Shown here piece by piece: positions 10,855-23,945 of a stretch of 64,000 bases of DNA. Source of the stretch: Anoplopoma fimbria (Eukaryota > Chordata > Actinopteri > Perciformes > Anoplopomatidae). Numbering within the stretch: the stretch's first letter is position 1; each line of letters opens with the position of its first letter. The DNA is taken from contig NC_072457.1 in assembly GCF_027596085.1 (NCBI RefSeq), forward strand, positions 27,368,831-27,432,830, in the 5' to 3' direction. The position numbers and the translations under genes were made by a program. The notes under the pieces were generated by a model. That model was given only the letters and a program-made list of their open reading frames with translations. It ran no database searches and was not told the DNA's origin.

Positions 10855-12940
10855 AAGCTGTGGTTTGCTGACTATCATTTGTCTTGTTTGACTTATTTGT
10901 GTCTCAATACCAAATAATGTCTATAGTGGCGTGGTTTTGAGATGAAGCAAAGGTCTTATGAAATTAAATATTTCATCTTCGTCCTGACAAGAGTTACTTT
11001 GACGGATATGTTTGAAAAACTTGTTAAATTAAATCCCAATAGCCTGAGGCTGTAGCAGTGTCAGCCATATTATGTCCTGGATGCAAAAGAATAGAGAAAT
11101 TCAGGCTGTGAATACAAAGTTAGCGATACCCATCCTGAGGGCAAAGTGTATTGATGCCCTCCCATCCTCTTTAGGACTTAAGCCTCAGAGGCCACACAAC
11201 GTAGAGCAGTACAGTACCAGTCGTATAGCTCTACTGCAGGCAGGATGCATGCTCCATAAAAATATATATTTTTAAGAAGAACAACATACCTACAATGTAG
11301 AAATGTATAACCATAATACCTCACAACAATAGAGTGCTGGGTTTTAATCTGCGGTACACTTTAGACAACAGGCCGCAATGTACAGTGTGATACTCTGGAG
11401 TTATGGTGTAATCTTTTGTACCAACAGTGTTTCACTTCAGCACATACCAGTACATATGTAGGTACTGAGGAACAAGATGTGAATGAAATAATCATAATTT
11501 GGGATTTTTTAAAGACAGTATACTGCAGTTAGGCCTATTTTAACTATGACCTCATGAGCAAAAATATAGAGAAGATTATTTAACTAATACTGGGTACTTA
11601 TTTTATTTGGCCGCTATTACAGGCTACAGTATGGCCATAAAACTGAGAAAACCTGGGCGTTTCAGGCAAGTTGTAGTAATGACTTACGCATCACTTAATA
11701 AATCTGAAGTGATTTCATTTAAAAATGATTTTAATTACATGTAAGTTGGCATATGCTGTGGAATATTGGCGTTGTTTAGCTTTTAAAATTTTGTAGTCAT
11801 GTATCAGCATTTACAATCTGTTTTTGTGAAGTTTCTTTCGGCGCATTTGCGTGCTGTTTTAATCCATAAAAATAGTCTGTTGCTGCCATCATAGTAAAAG
11901 GATACTGTTGGTTGATTAACATCAATATAATGAAGTACATACAGTACCAGTCAAAAGTTAGGCGCGGCCATTATTATGATATATAACAGACTGTTCTCCG
12001 TCATTAGAGGTAGGTGTGTGCGTTTCACAGAAAGAAACTGTATTACTCACAATAACTGTTATTAAGTAAAAAACAAGCAGAGGCAGCAACAGTGCTTTTC
12101 TCCTCATGCTTTTTTTTTTTCTCACTCGGCAGATGATGTGATGACCAACTTTTCTAGCAACAGAAGTAGAAATCAGAAACGAGGGAGCGTTTGAAACATT
12201 GTTCTTTTTCATTTATTTCTCATGTTTTACTCTGTTATTCTGTGTGGCTGTGTAGCAACAAGGCTGTAAAGCCTTGTGCAACAGCACAAAGTATATAATC
12301 CTGCGGGTTTAATATTATTCTTCTTATTCTCCTTCTTCCGTACCAAAGTTTGCTGCGTAACTCGCGCCGCAGTGTTGCAAGCACATGCGTCAAAATCAAA
12401 ATGTGCGGCCTGGTTGGGAATTGTGTGCTATGACTGCTCTCCGAGATTTGGCCAGCGGTTTCCACGGGAACCGGGAAAAACGGCGAGAAATTTCCCCATA
12501 GAGATGAATGAGTTTTGGGCGTGGAGAGAGCTTAAAAACACTCAACTTTGGGCCCAAACTGACTCGTCATACTTTAACGTGAAAAAATGATTCAAGATTT
12601 AAAACGTGAACAAAACTCTGGACTATATTGGGCAAAATGGGCATTTTGATAGCTAGCACAGATTTCATGACATCAGAGTTTAAGTTTCAGGAAAATGTAT
12701 GCCTTTTTCAGATTTTAAAATGGGTGTGTAGCATGTGATGTCATCGCTAGAGTGAGAGGAGTTTCAAAATCTTGTGAAAAAACATTTTTCAAGTGATCTC
12801 GTGGTCACATTTCAAACACCGCAAACATGACAATATATCAACGCGATGGGCAGAGTCTTTTCTCTATTGATAATATTATTTTGAAATGTTCCTTAAATTA
12901 ACCCCAAACTAACCCTCATGGTCACATTTTAAACACATAC

Positions 12941-13031
<91 letters not shown>

Positions 13032-14338
13032 CAAACATAGCTTTAAACATGGCTCCACATTATATTTAATTAAAACCAACCAACTGAAGTCTTGGAGAGG
13101 AGACACAGTGTTGGGATTTTGATGCTAGCATGATGATAGCTTTGGTTAAGCAGGACAAAATGGCTGACATATAAGATTGTATATTGGGATTTAACTCTGT
13201 GAGAAAGGCGGCCTTCATGTGATTTGCTCGTTGTTTTATGGCTTTTGTTTAAATACTGTTCTTCAGCTTCTTTTGACCTCTTTGACTTCTCGTCTTAGGT
13301 GAGTTGCTGTTGACTCTCATTAACTGAGTATTTAGCTAGCTAACTACGTGTATAGTTCAGGCTCATAGATTCGTTTTTTTGAGGTTGAACTATACAAAAT
13401 GGCTGACATTTAAGATTGTTTTGTGTGATTTTAATGCACTGTGGGTTGATAATGTGCTGCTCGCTGCTTTAATTCATATCTGTTGTGACTGGCTTCTACC
13501 ACACACACGAAACATATCAACATAAAATGACATCAACGCGTTCGGCAGTCTTTTCTCTCTGTTGATAATATTATTTATGCGATTGGACTTACTTTTTATT
13601 TCAAATGTACCTCAAATGAACCCCAAACTAACCCTAAATGAAACTCATTGATACAGCTCTCTCAGAACTGTTAATAAATGCAACGTCTTCGGGCAGTAGC
13701 AGCCACACAGTCAAAATTTCTTGCGAAATTTTCTAGTTATGTTTACTGTTGTGAACAGGTTTATGATGGAACAATAATAGATCCTATATGAAACTGCTCA
13801 CAACATTGGTCTATGGAATTTCTTTAGTAACCGGGTCTTGATTTCTGGAAAGAGACATTACTGTTGACTTTTTCAAATATATTTTGCGGCTCTTTGAGCA
13901 CTACAAGCCGAGAGCCATCTTGTCCCCAATATATTAAAGAGAAAACAGACATCTCTACAGCTGATACCTCCAAAACAAGACAACTCAAACCAAAACAAAC
14001 TAGACTGATATATAGCAATACATTTAGATTTTTGGGTGAACTGTTCATTCAATGATTGTCTTGATTATTATTTTCATACATGTGATTATTTTAAATTTGT
14101 GTAATTATAAATTCAGTTGTAGCACTGTGTTAATGCGAGGATGTGTTTACAAATGTGTTGCTTGATCAACTATTATCTGTTTATTTCTAGTTTCACTGCA
14201 CTAAAGACAATTCCAGGATATCAAACAATTGCACCATTTAGAGACTCTGCCATTATTATTGAAAAACAACTGAAACTATGACTAACAAAAGAACCAATTC
14301 CTAAAATCAGTTTTTTAAAATGCAAAATAACACAGATA
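10855..14338 (+). repeat. K2-K3 spacer, no gene
   Basis: In order: conserved 3' flank (10855-11941); the Tc1 terminus stub CAGTACCAGTCAAAAG at 11942; a distal block to about 12268; then about 2 kb of unclassified repeat-like sequence. That stretch contains internal direct repeats: tcttttctctattgataata near 12857 and its relative near 13549, and AAAATGGCTGACAT near 13158 and 13398. A 104-codon frame at 12276-12590 is not conserved as protein in any way I can recognise. The first CA tract is long; the second site (13500) has only a few CA units. Confidence 0.75.
12942..13030. repeat. CA microsatellite, K2-K3 spacer
   Basis: About 44 perfect CA units. Confidence 0.95.
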
Positions 14339-15539
14339 CAGCGGGTAAAATAAGTATTGAACACGTCACCATTTTTCTCAGTAAATATATTTTTAAAGGT
14401 GCTATTGACATGAAATGTTCACCAGGTGTCGGTAACAACCCAAGTAATCGATACATACAAAGAAAACCAAACAAATACGTTCATAAATTAAGTTATATGT
14501 AATAAAATGGAATGACACAGGGAAAAAGTATTGAACACGCTTACTGAAATTCATTTAATACTTCGTACAAAAGCCTTTGTTGGTAATGACAGCTTCAAGA
14601 CGCCTCCTGTATGGAGAAACTAGTCGCATGCATTGCTCAGGTGTGATTTTGGCCCATTCTTCCACACAAACAGTCTTCAAATCTTGAAGGTTCCGTGGGC
14701 CTCTTCTATGAACTCTGATCTTTAGTTCTTTCCATAGATTTTCTATTGGATTCAAGTCAGGTGATTGGCTGGGCCATTCTAGCAGCTTTATTTTCTTTCT
14801 CTGAAACCAATACAGAGTTCCCTTGGCTGTGTGTTTGGGATCATTGTCTTGCTGAAATGTCCACCCTCGTTTCATCTTCATCATCCTGGTAGATGGCAGC
14901 AGATTTTTATCAAGATTGTCTCGGTATATTTTTCCATTCATCCTTCCTTTAATTATATGAAGTTTGCCAGTTCCGTATGCTGAAAAACAGCCCCACATCA
15001 TGATGTTCCCACCTCCAAACTTCACTGTTGGTATGGTGTTTTTGGGGTGATGTGCAGTGCCATTTGACCTCCAAACATGGTGTGTATTATGGCACCAAAG
15101 AGTTCAATTTTGGTCTCATCTGACCAGACTATATTCTCCCAGTATTTCACAGGCTTGTCTAAATGTTGTGCAGCAAACTTTAAACGAGCTTCAACATGCT
15201 TTTTCTTCAGCAATGGAGTCTTGCATGGTGAGCGTGCATACAGGCCACGGCGGTTGAGTGTATTACTTATTGTTTTCTTTGAAACAATTGTACCAGCTAA
15301 TTCCAGGTCTTTCTGAAGCTCTCCACAAGTTGTCCTTGGCTCTTGGACAACTTTTCCCTGTGTCATTCCATTTTATTACCCATGACTTAATTACTGAACT
15401 TATTTGTTTTGTTTTCTTTGTGTGTATGGATTACTTGGGTTGTTACCGATACCTGGTGAAAATGTCATGTCAATAGCACCTTTCGAAATATATTTAATGA
15501 GAAAAATGGTGACGTGTTCAATACTTATTTTACCCGCTG
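14339..15539 (-). mobile_element. Tc1-like transposon, copy A (1201 bp, disabled)
   Basis: Flanked by TA on both sides and bounded by CAGCGGGTAAAATAAG in inverted orientation. The inverted repeats are long, about 189 bp (14339-14527 and 15351-15539). Between them, on the minus strand, is a broken transposase without its N-terminal region. Length is below the usual 1.5-1.7 kb of Tc1-like elements, consistent with an internal deletion that placed the right inverted repeat against the middle of the gene. Confidence 0.9.
14555..15366 (-). pseudogene. Tc1-like transposase, truncated and frameshifted (copy A)
   Basis: DDE transposase relic read from 15366 down. The upstream frame (15366-15022) holds part of the paired-type DNA-binding region and the first catalytic Asp in [11 protein letters not shown] (residue 83 of that frame). 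It then shifts and stops at TPKTPYQQ. The second frame (15025-14555) carries [13 protein letters not shown], the second Asp in [10 protein letters not shown] (60) and the Glu in PIENLW (95), giving D34E spacing. About 60 residues of the N-terminal helix-turn-helix are missing, and the apparent ATG lies inside the inverted repeat. Not functional. Confidence 0.9.
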
Positions 15540-16125
15540 TATAAGAGACAAATGAGGTGTGTGAGAAGAGGTGTGCTGGTGATAGGTCAAGTTAAAAAAC
15601 ACAATCATACTTATCCATTTTACAATATTGATAATTACAGTGCATGTTGCCTTGTTAACATAACAGGTTTGGCCGGCAGTCTTGCTCAAGAATCATGGCA
15701 AAAAGTAAAGTCACATCACCTGAAGTTGAAAAACTGCCAGATTAGACTGAATAACTGACCTGAAGCGACAGTTGGAGTGGCTGTTTTTACGAATTACAGT
15801 TTACTTTTTAGAAATAAAAGATAAAGGTTCACAAGGAAGCCATGTCTTCATGCACATTAATTTCGTGCATGGGAAAAAAGGATGAATGGAAAAATGAAGC
15901 CATTGTATAAGGCTTGCAGGTAGCTGTGAGGTTTTAATGAATTCCGTCTATTTTGTAACAAAATGGGATTAAGTTTATTCCCTCTTTCTACTTATGATTG
16001 TCACACAAAATGAAGCTGAAGGGCGTGTGTGACGGGTGGGGCAGAGCAACCATTTTAGGTCATGCTCCTCCCTTCAGCTCTGCATTTCCCCTCCCACCAG
16101 AGACAGCAGCAGCAGCCTTGTGCAG

Positions 16126-16133
16126 CATAAAAG
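16126..16133 (+). promoter_or_regulatory. TATA box of keratin K3
   Basis: CATAAAAG, 82 bp before the ATG. The stretch 15540-16125 between transposon and TATA box is the conserved promoter block and holds nothing else I can identify. Confidence 0.85.
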
Positions 16134-16207
16134 GGGGACAGAGGAGAAGCTGTGCATCTCAGTCCATCTCATTCTCTCCAAGGCAGACCTCCTGAGCAGA
16201 CTTCAAT

Positions 16208-18651
16208 ATGTCTAGATCCACCTCGACCTTTTCCACCAGTAGTTCAGGCTTTGGTGGAGGCGGTAGTAGGGCGTCTGGTGGAGGCTCTATTAGAGCTGGT
16301 GGAGGCTCTATTAGAGCTGGTGGAGGCTCTATTAGAGCTGGTGGATGCTATTCTGGAGGCCAGGCACCACGGTCTTCTTATGCTTCAAGCATGCATGGTG
16401 GTGCAGGTGGCAGTGGAGCAAAAATCTCTGTTTCCTCAGGTAGCTTTCTTTCCTCTGGCTATGGCAGTGGACGTTGTTTCGGCAGTGGAGGTGGTTTCGG
16501 CAGTGGAGGTGGTTTCGGCAGTGGAGGTGGTTTCGGCATGGGAGGGGGTGGAGGCTACGGCGGAGGTGATGGCATGGACCATATTAATGTCAATGAGAAG
16601 GCCACCATGCAGAACCTGAACGACCGCCTGGCCTCCTACCTGGAGAAGGTGCACAGCCTTGAGAAGGCCAACTCTCAGCTGGAGCTCAAGATCCGCCAGT
16701 TCCTGGAGAGTAAGAGCTCCCCTGCTTCTCGTGACTACTCTGCTTACGAGGCCACCATTGCTGACCTGCATGGAAAGGTATGTCACATGACCTCTAATTC
16801 CTGAATGAGATACCAAAGCATGCCAGAATGTAATTTATCATGCAGTGCAACTATTGGATGATATGTTAAAAATGATGCATTGGAGGTTTAACTTACCCTT
16901 TGTGGCAAGGCACATATATGATTTTGTAGAGAGAGTTACTCTGTAACATGAGGATAGTAATGTTATGTACTGTTTAGAGCATCTCACAGAGACAGTTTAA
17001 AGTAAGAATTACACTAATCATGTCAAATGAAACCTTGGTTCATTCCACAGATCCGGGATGCCACCCGCATCAATGGAGGCATCCATCTGTCCATCGACAA
17101 TGCAAAACTGGCAGCAGACGACTTCAGAACCAAGTAAGTATCAGATGTGAGAGACAGAAAGTATCTAAGACATAGTAAATTGGAAATCACTCTGAACCAG
17201 TACATGGAAGATGTATACACTGTTTGCAAATGTTCAAACTCTTGCTGCCTCACAGGTTTATGAATGAGCTAGCCATGCGTCAATCAGTAGAGGCAGACAT
17301 CGCTGGTCTCAAGAGAGTGTTGGATGAGCTGACACTGGCCAGATCAGACCTGGAGATGCAAATAGAAGGACTCAGGGAGGAGCTGATCTTCCTCAGAAAG
17401 AACCACGAGGAGGTGGGTAGCAAATGCTTGACGGCAGTCATCTGAATGGGTTTGCATTTAATTTGCCGTCTCGAGTGTAGAAAAAAAATTACTCAAACGA
17501 CTCAGCAAACATCCACCTTTTAACAAACTCCTATTATTCAACAGGAATTACTCGCAATGAGAGGCCAGATGAGTGGACAGATCCATGTGGAGGTGGACGC
17601 AAAACAGCAGCCAGACCTGGCCAGCATTATGGCTGAGATCCGTGAGCAATATGAGGGTGTGGCCGCCAAGAACCAAAGAGAGCTTGAAGTCTGGTTCCAA
17701 ACACAGGTAAGACCAAAACCCTGGTGGTGAAATGAATTGACTAAGTTACATCTCACTGACTGTTTCAACTGGTACATATGTATCATATGTAGTTATACAT
17801 GACACTGATTTTCTTCAACGTCTACTCCAGTCACAGACGCTGAACCAGGAGGTGGCATCCACCACAGAATCACTCCAAACATTCAAGTCAGAAATGTCTG
17901 AGGTCCGTCGCACATTGCAGGGCCTGGAGATCGAGCTACAGTCCCAACTTAGCATGGTAATAGACATTGATCTGGGGCAAATGTTACATACAATTTAATG
18001 CAACCACCGTCGTTTTCAGTATATTCACTTCTTCATCCCTCTTCTCTTCACCTTCCTCCTCCAGAAAGCGGCCCTGGAATGCACTTTAGCTGAGACAAAG
18101 GGACGGTATTCCATGCAGCTTCAGGGCCTCCAGATGACGGTGACGAGCCTGGAGTCACAGCTGACGCAGCTGCGTGCTGACATGGAAAGACAGGGCCAAG
18201 AATACCAAATGCTGCTTGACATCAAGACACGGCTGGAGATGGAGATTGCAGAATACAGGAGGCTGCTGGACGGAGAGGGCAGGTAATTTGTCTGCAGAGA
18301 ACTATTTTGTCCTTTCATTGTCAACTTATAACTAACTCTGTAAAGTGAGGCAATCAACTGATATTTAAGGCAATAACTGTAATTCTCCCCCTCCACAGTG
18401 TGAGCATCACTGGAAAGAGCTCCTCTTCCAATGTTGTTGTGATCACAGAGGAACTGAGGAATGGCAAGGTGGTGGTCCTCCTCTACAACCAGAACCTACT
18501 AATTTGTCACCTCCTGTCACCTGACGACCACACGCAACATATTAATTACTCAAGTACTTCCTTCAAATACACATTTGAAAGCAATAAAAAGCTGTGGTTT
18601 GCTGACTATCATTTGTCTTGTTTGACTTATTTGTGTCTCAATACCAAATAA
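16208..18651 (+). CDS. Type I keratin, copy K3, terminal-exon frameshift
   Basis: Exons: 16208-16777, 17051-17133, 17256-17412, 17545-17706, 17831-17956, 18065-18282, 18399 onward. Head 1-128 with three GGGSIRA units and GSGRCF plus three GSGGGF units; the rod is intact, from [13 protein letters not shown] to YRRLLDGEG. In exon 7 the stretch after GGCAAG reads gtggtggtcc instead of gtggtgtcc, one extra G near 18473. The frame leaves the normal tail, runs through the AATAAA at 18583 and first meets a stop at 18649-18651, past the expected cleavage site. The transcript would then lack a stop codon. It shares [17 protein letters not shown] and GGIHLSID with K4-K6. An assembly or sequencing error of one base would restore the normal tail. 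Confidence 0.85.
18583..18588 (+). terminator. Poly(A) signal of K3
   Basis: AATAAA in the shared 3' UTR. In this copy it lies inside the shifted reading frame, 61 nt before that frame's first stop codon. Confidence 0.85.
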
Positions 18652-20699
18652 TGTCTATAGTGGCGTGGTTTTGAGATGAAGCAAAGGTCTTATGAAATTA
18701 AATATTTCATCTTCGTCCTGACAAGAGTTACTTTGACGGATATGTTTGAAAAACTTGTTAAATTAAATCCCAATAGCCTGAGGCTGTAGCAGTGTCAGCC
18801 ATATTATGTCCTGGATGCAAAAGAATAGAGAAATTCAGGCTGTGAATACAAAGTTAGCGATACCCATCCTGAGGGCAAAGTGTATTGATGCCCTCCCATC
18901 CTCTTTAGGACTTAAGCCTCAGAGGCCACACAACGTAGAGCAGTACAGTACCAGTCGTATAGCTCTACTGCAGGCAGGATGCATGCTCCATAAAAATATA
19001 TATTTTTAAGAAGAACAACATACCTACAATGTAGAAATGTATAACCATAATACCTCACAACAATAGAGTGCTGGGTTTTAATCTGCGGTACACTTTAGAC
19101 AACAGGCCGCAATGTACAGTGTGATACTCTGGAGTTATGGTGTAATCTTTTGTACCAACAGTGTTTCACTTCAGCACATACCAGTACATATGTAGGTACT
19201 GAGGAACAAGATGTGAATGAAATAATCATAATTTGGGATTTTTTAAAGACAGTATACTGCAGTTAGGCCTATTTTAACTATGACCTCATGAGCAAAAATA
19301 TAGAGAAGATTATTTAACTAATACTGGGTACTTATTTTATTTGGCCGCTATTACAGGCTACAGTATGGCCATAAAACTGAGAAAACCTGGACGTTTCAGG
19401 CAAGTTGTAGTAATGACTTACGCATCACTTAATAAATCTGAAGTGATTTCATTTAAAAATGATTTTAATTACATGTAAGTTGGCATATGCTGTGGAATAT
19501 TGGCGTTGTTTAGCTTTTAAAATTTTGTAGTCATGTATCAGCATTTACAATCTGTTTTTGTGAAGTTTCTTTCGGCGCATTTGCGTGCTGTTTTAATCCA
19601 TAAAAATAGTCTGTTGCTGCCATCATAGTAAAAGGATACTGTTGGTTGATTAACATCAATATAATGAAGTACATACAGTACCAGTCAAAAGTTAGGCGCG
19701 GCCATTATTATGATATATAACAGATTGTTCTCCGTCATTAGAGGTAGGTGTGTGCGTTTCACAGAAAGAAACTGTATTACTCACAATAACTGTTATTAAG
19801 TAAAAAACAAGCAGAGGCAGCAACAGTGCTTTTCTCCTCATGCTTTTTTTTTTTTCTCACTCGGCAGATGATGTGATGACCAACTTTTCTGGCAACAGAA
19901 ATAGAAATCAGAAACGAGGGAGCGTTTGAAACATTGTTCTTTTTCATTTATTTCTCATGTTTTACTCTGTTATTCTGTGTGGCTGTGTAGCAACAAGGCT
20001 GTAAGGCCTTGTGCAACAGCACAAAGTATATAATCCTGCGGGTTTAATATTTTTCTTCTTATTCTCCTTCTTCCGTACCAAAGTTTGCCGCGTAACTCGC
20101 GCCGCAGTGTTGCAAGCACATGCGTCAAAATCAAAATGTGCGGCCTGGTTGGGAATTGTGTGCTATGACTGCTCTCCGAGATTTGGCCAGCGGTTTCCAC
20201 GGGAACCGGGAAAAACGGCGAGAAATTTCCCCATAGAGATGAATGAGTTTTGGGCGTGGAGAGAGCTTAAAAACACTCAACTTTGGGCCCAGACTGACTC
20301 GTCATACTTTAACGTGAAAAAATGATTCAAGATTTAAAACGTGAACAAAACTCTGGACTATATTGGGCAAAATGGGCATTTTGATAGCTAGCACAGATTT
20401 CATGACATCAGAGTTTAAGTTTCAGGAAAATGTATGCCTTTTTCAGATTTAAAAATGGGTGTGTATTGGATGGAATGTGCAGACCTAGAGCATGTGATGT
20501 CATCGCTAGAGTGAGAGGAGTTTCAAAATCTTGTGAAAAAACATTTTTCAAGTGATCTCGTGGTCACATTTCAAACACCGCAAACATGACAATATCTCAA
20601 CGCGATGGGCAGAGTCTTTTCTCTATTGATAATATTATTTTGAAATGTACCTTAAATTAACCCCAAACTAACCCTCATGGTCACATTTTAAACACATAC

Positions 20700-20700
<1 letters not shown>

Positions 20701-20787
<87 letters not shown>
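20701..20787. repeat. CA microsatellite 1, K3-K4 spacer
   Basis: About 43 CA units. Confidence 0.95.
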
Positions 20788-20791
<4 letters not shown>

Positions 20792-21266
20792 AACATAGCT
20801 TTAAACATGGCTCCACATTATATTTAATTAAAACCAACCAACTGAAGTCTTGGAGAGGAGACACAGTGTTGGGATTTTGATGCTAGCATGATGATAGCTT
20901 TGGTTAAGCAGGACAAAATGGCTGACATATAAGATTGTTTATTGGGATTTAACTCTGTGAGAAAGGCGGCCTTCATGTGATTTGCTCGTTGTTTTATGGC
21001 TTTTGTTTAAATACTGTTCTTCAGCTTCTTTTGACCTCTTTGACTTCTCGTCTTAGGTGAGTTGCTGTTGACTCTCATTAACTGAGTATTTAGCTAGCTA
21101 ACTACGTGTATAGTTCAGGCTCATAGATTAGTTTTTTTGAGGTTGAACTATACAAAATGGCTGACATTTAAGATTGTTTTGTGTGATTTTACGGAATTTA
21201 ATGCACTGTGGGTTGATAATGTGCTGCTCGCTGCTTTAATTCATATCTGTTGTGACTGGCTTCTAC

Positions 21267-21279
21267 CACACACACACAC

Positions 21280-21339
<60 letters not shown>
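21267..21339. repeat. CA microsatellite 2, K3-K4 spacer
   Basis: CA tract of about 36 units with one interruption near 21280; nearly absent at the matching place in the K2-K3 spacer. Confidence 0.9.
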
Positions 21340-21343
<4 letters not shown>

Positions 21344-22158
21344 CATATCAACATAAAATGACATCAACGCGTTCGGCAGTCTTTTCTCTCTGTTGATAAT
21401 ATTATTTATGCGGTTGGACTTACTTTTTATTTCAAATGAACCCCAAACTAACCCTAAATGAAACTCATTGATACAGCTCTCTCAGAACTGTTAATAAATG
21501 CAACGTCTTCGGGCAGTAGCAGCCACACAGTCAAAATTTCTTGCGAAATTTTCTAGTTATGTTTACTGTTGTGAACAGGTTTATGATGGAACAATAATAG
21601 ATCCTACATGAAACTGCTCACAACATTGGTCTATGGAATTTCTTTAGTAACCGGGTCTTGATTTCTGGAAAGAGACATTACTGTTGACTTTTTCAAATAT
21701 ATTTTGCGGCTCTTTGAGCACTACAAGCCGAGAGCCATCTTGTCCCCAATATATTAAAGAGAAAACAGACATCTCTACAGCTGATACCTCCAAAACAAGA
21801 CAACTCAAACCAAAACAAACTAGACTGATATATACCAATATATTTAGATTTTTGGGTGAACTGTTCATTCAATGATTGTCTTGATTATTATTTTCATACA
21901 TGTGATAATTTTAAGTTTGTGTAATTATAAATTCAGTTGTAGCACTGTGTTAATGCGAGGATGTGTTTACAAATGTGTTGCTTGATCAACTATTATCTGT
22001 TTATTTCTAGTTTCACTGCACTAAAGACAATTCCAGGATATCAAACAATTGCACCATTTAGAGACTCTGCCATTATTATTGAAAAACAACTGAAACTATG
22101 ACTAACAAAAGAACCAATTCCTAAAATCAGTTTTTTAAAATGCAAAATAACACAGATA

Positions 22159-23359
22159 CAGCGGGTAAAATAAGTATTGAACACGTCACCATTTTTCTCA
22201 GTAAATATATTTTTAAAGGTGCTATTGACATGAAATGTTCACCAGGTGTCGGTAACAACCCAAGTAATCGATACATACAAAGAAAACCAAACAAATACGT
22301 TCAGAAATTAAGTTATATGTAATAAAATGGAATGACACAGGGAAAAAGTATTGAACACGCTTACTGAAATTCATTTAATACTTCGTACAAAAGCCTTTGT
22401 TGGTAATGACAGCTTCAAGATGCCTCCTGTATGGAGAAACTAGTCGCATGCATTGCTCAGGTGTGATTTTGGCCCATTCTTCCACACAAACAGTCTTCAA
22501 ATCTTGAAGGTTCCGTGGGCCTCTTCTATGAACTCTGATCTTTAGTTCTTTCCATAGATTTTCTATTGGATTCAAGTCAGGTGATTGGCTGGGCCATTCT
22601 AGCAGCTTTATTTTCTTTCTCTGAAACCAATACAGAGTTCCCTTGGCTGTGTGTTTGGGATCATTGTCTTGCTGAAATGTCCACCCTCGTTTCATCTTCA
22701 TCATCCTGGTAGATGGCAGCAGATTTTTATCAAGATTGTCTCGGTATATTTTTCCATTCATCCTTCCTTTAATTATATGAAGTTTGCCAGTTCCGTATGC
22801 TGAAAAACAGCCCCACACCATGATGTTCCCACCTCCAAACTTCACTGTTGGTATGGTGTTTTTGGGGTGATGTGCAGTGCCATTTGACCTCCAAACATGG
22901 TGTGTATTATGGCACCAAAGAGTTCAATTTTGGTCTCATCTGACCAGACTATATTCTCCCAGTATTTCACAGGCTTGTCTAAATGTTGTGCAGCAAACTT
23001 TAAACGAGCTTCAACATGCTTTTTCTTCAGCAATGGAGTCTTGCGTGGTGAGCGTGCATACAGGCCACGGCGGTTGAGTGTATTACTTATTGTTTTCTTT
23101 GAAACAATTGTACCAGCTAATTCCAGGTCTTTCTGAAGCTCTCCACAAGTTGTCCTTGGCTCTTGGACAACTTTTCCCTGTGTCATTCCATTTTATTACC
23201 CATGACTTAATTACTGAACTTATTTGTTTTGTTTTCTTTGTGTGTATGGATTACTTGGGTTGTTACCGATACCTGGTGAAAATGTCATGTCAATAGCACC
23301 TTTCGAAATATATTTAATGAGAAAAATGGTGACGTGTTCAATACTTATTTTACCCGCTG
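22159..23359 (-). mobile_element. Tc1-like transposon, copy B (1201 bp, disabled)
   Basis: Same TA, same termini CAGCGGG/CCCGCTG, same length and same internal damage as copy A, so it arrived by duplication of the unit and not by a new insertion. Confidence 0.9.
22375..23186 (-). pseudogene. Tc1-like transposase relic (copy B)
   Basis: Two overlapping minus-strand frames (23186-22842 and 22845-22375) with the same N-terminal loss and the same frameshift after GGQMALHIT as copy A. WSDETK, DNDPKH and NPIENLW are kept. Differs by a few substitutions (for example SPRKTP, RRHLEAV). Confidence 0.9.
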
Positions 23360-23945
23360 TATAAGAGACAAATGAGGTGTGTGAGAAGAGGTGTGCTGGT
23401 GATAGGTCAAGTTAAAAAAACACAATCATACTTATCCATTTTACAATATTGATAATTACAGTGCATGTTGCCTTGGTAACATAACAGGTTTGGCCGGCAG
23501 TCTTGCTCAAGAATCATGGCAAAAGTAAAGTCACATCACCTGAAGTTGAAAAACTGCCAGATTAGACTGAATAACTGACCTGAAGCGACAGTTGGAGTGG
23601 CTGTTTTTACGAATTACAGTTTACTTTTTAGAAATAAAAGATAAAGGTTCACAAGGAAGCCATGTCTTCATGCACATTAATTTCGTGCATGGGAAAAAAG
23701 GATGAATGGAAAAATGAAGCCATTGTATAAGGCTTGCAGGTAGCTGTGAGGTTTTAATGAATTCCGTCTATTTTGTAACAAAATGGGATTAAGTTTATTC
23801 CCTCTTTCTACTTATGATTGTCACACAAAATGAAGCTGAAGGGTGTGTGTGACGGGTGGGGCAGAGCAACCATTTTAGGTCATGCTCCTTCCTTCAGCTC
23901 TGCATTTCCCCTCCCACCAGAGACAGCAGCAGCAGCCTTGTGCAG

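Larger units (their letters stand above)
18589..22158 (+). repeat. K3-K4 spacer (long form), no gene
   Basis: Same order as the K2-K3 spacer: 3' flank, Tc1 stub near 19676, distal block, repeat-like 2 kb. Both CA tracts are expanded, with about 480 bp of unique sequence between them (20788-21266). It carries a 27-bp segment near 20466 (with ggatggaatgtgcagaccta) that the K2-K3, K4-K5 and K6-K7 spacers lack but the K5-K6 spacer shares. Confidence 0.75.

Noticed and set aside
12276..12590. 104-codon open frame repeated in every long spacer
   Set aside because: No recognisable domain, and it is conserved no better than the non-coding spacer around it.
15057..15476. Plus-strand frames of 66-79 codons across the Tc1-like elements
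   Set aside because: They are antisense to the transposase relic, which carries the catalytic motifs.
16265..16350. Regularly spaced direct repeats that might be mistaken for a CRISPR array
   Set aside because: They are in-frame 21-nt coding repeats in a eukaryotic keratin head with no spacers.
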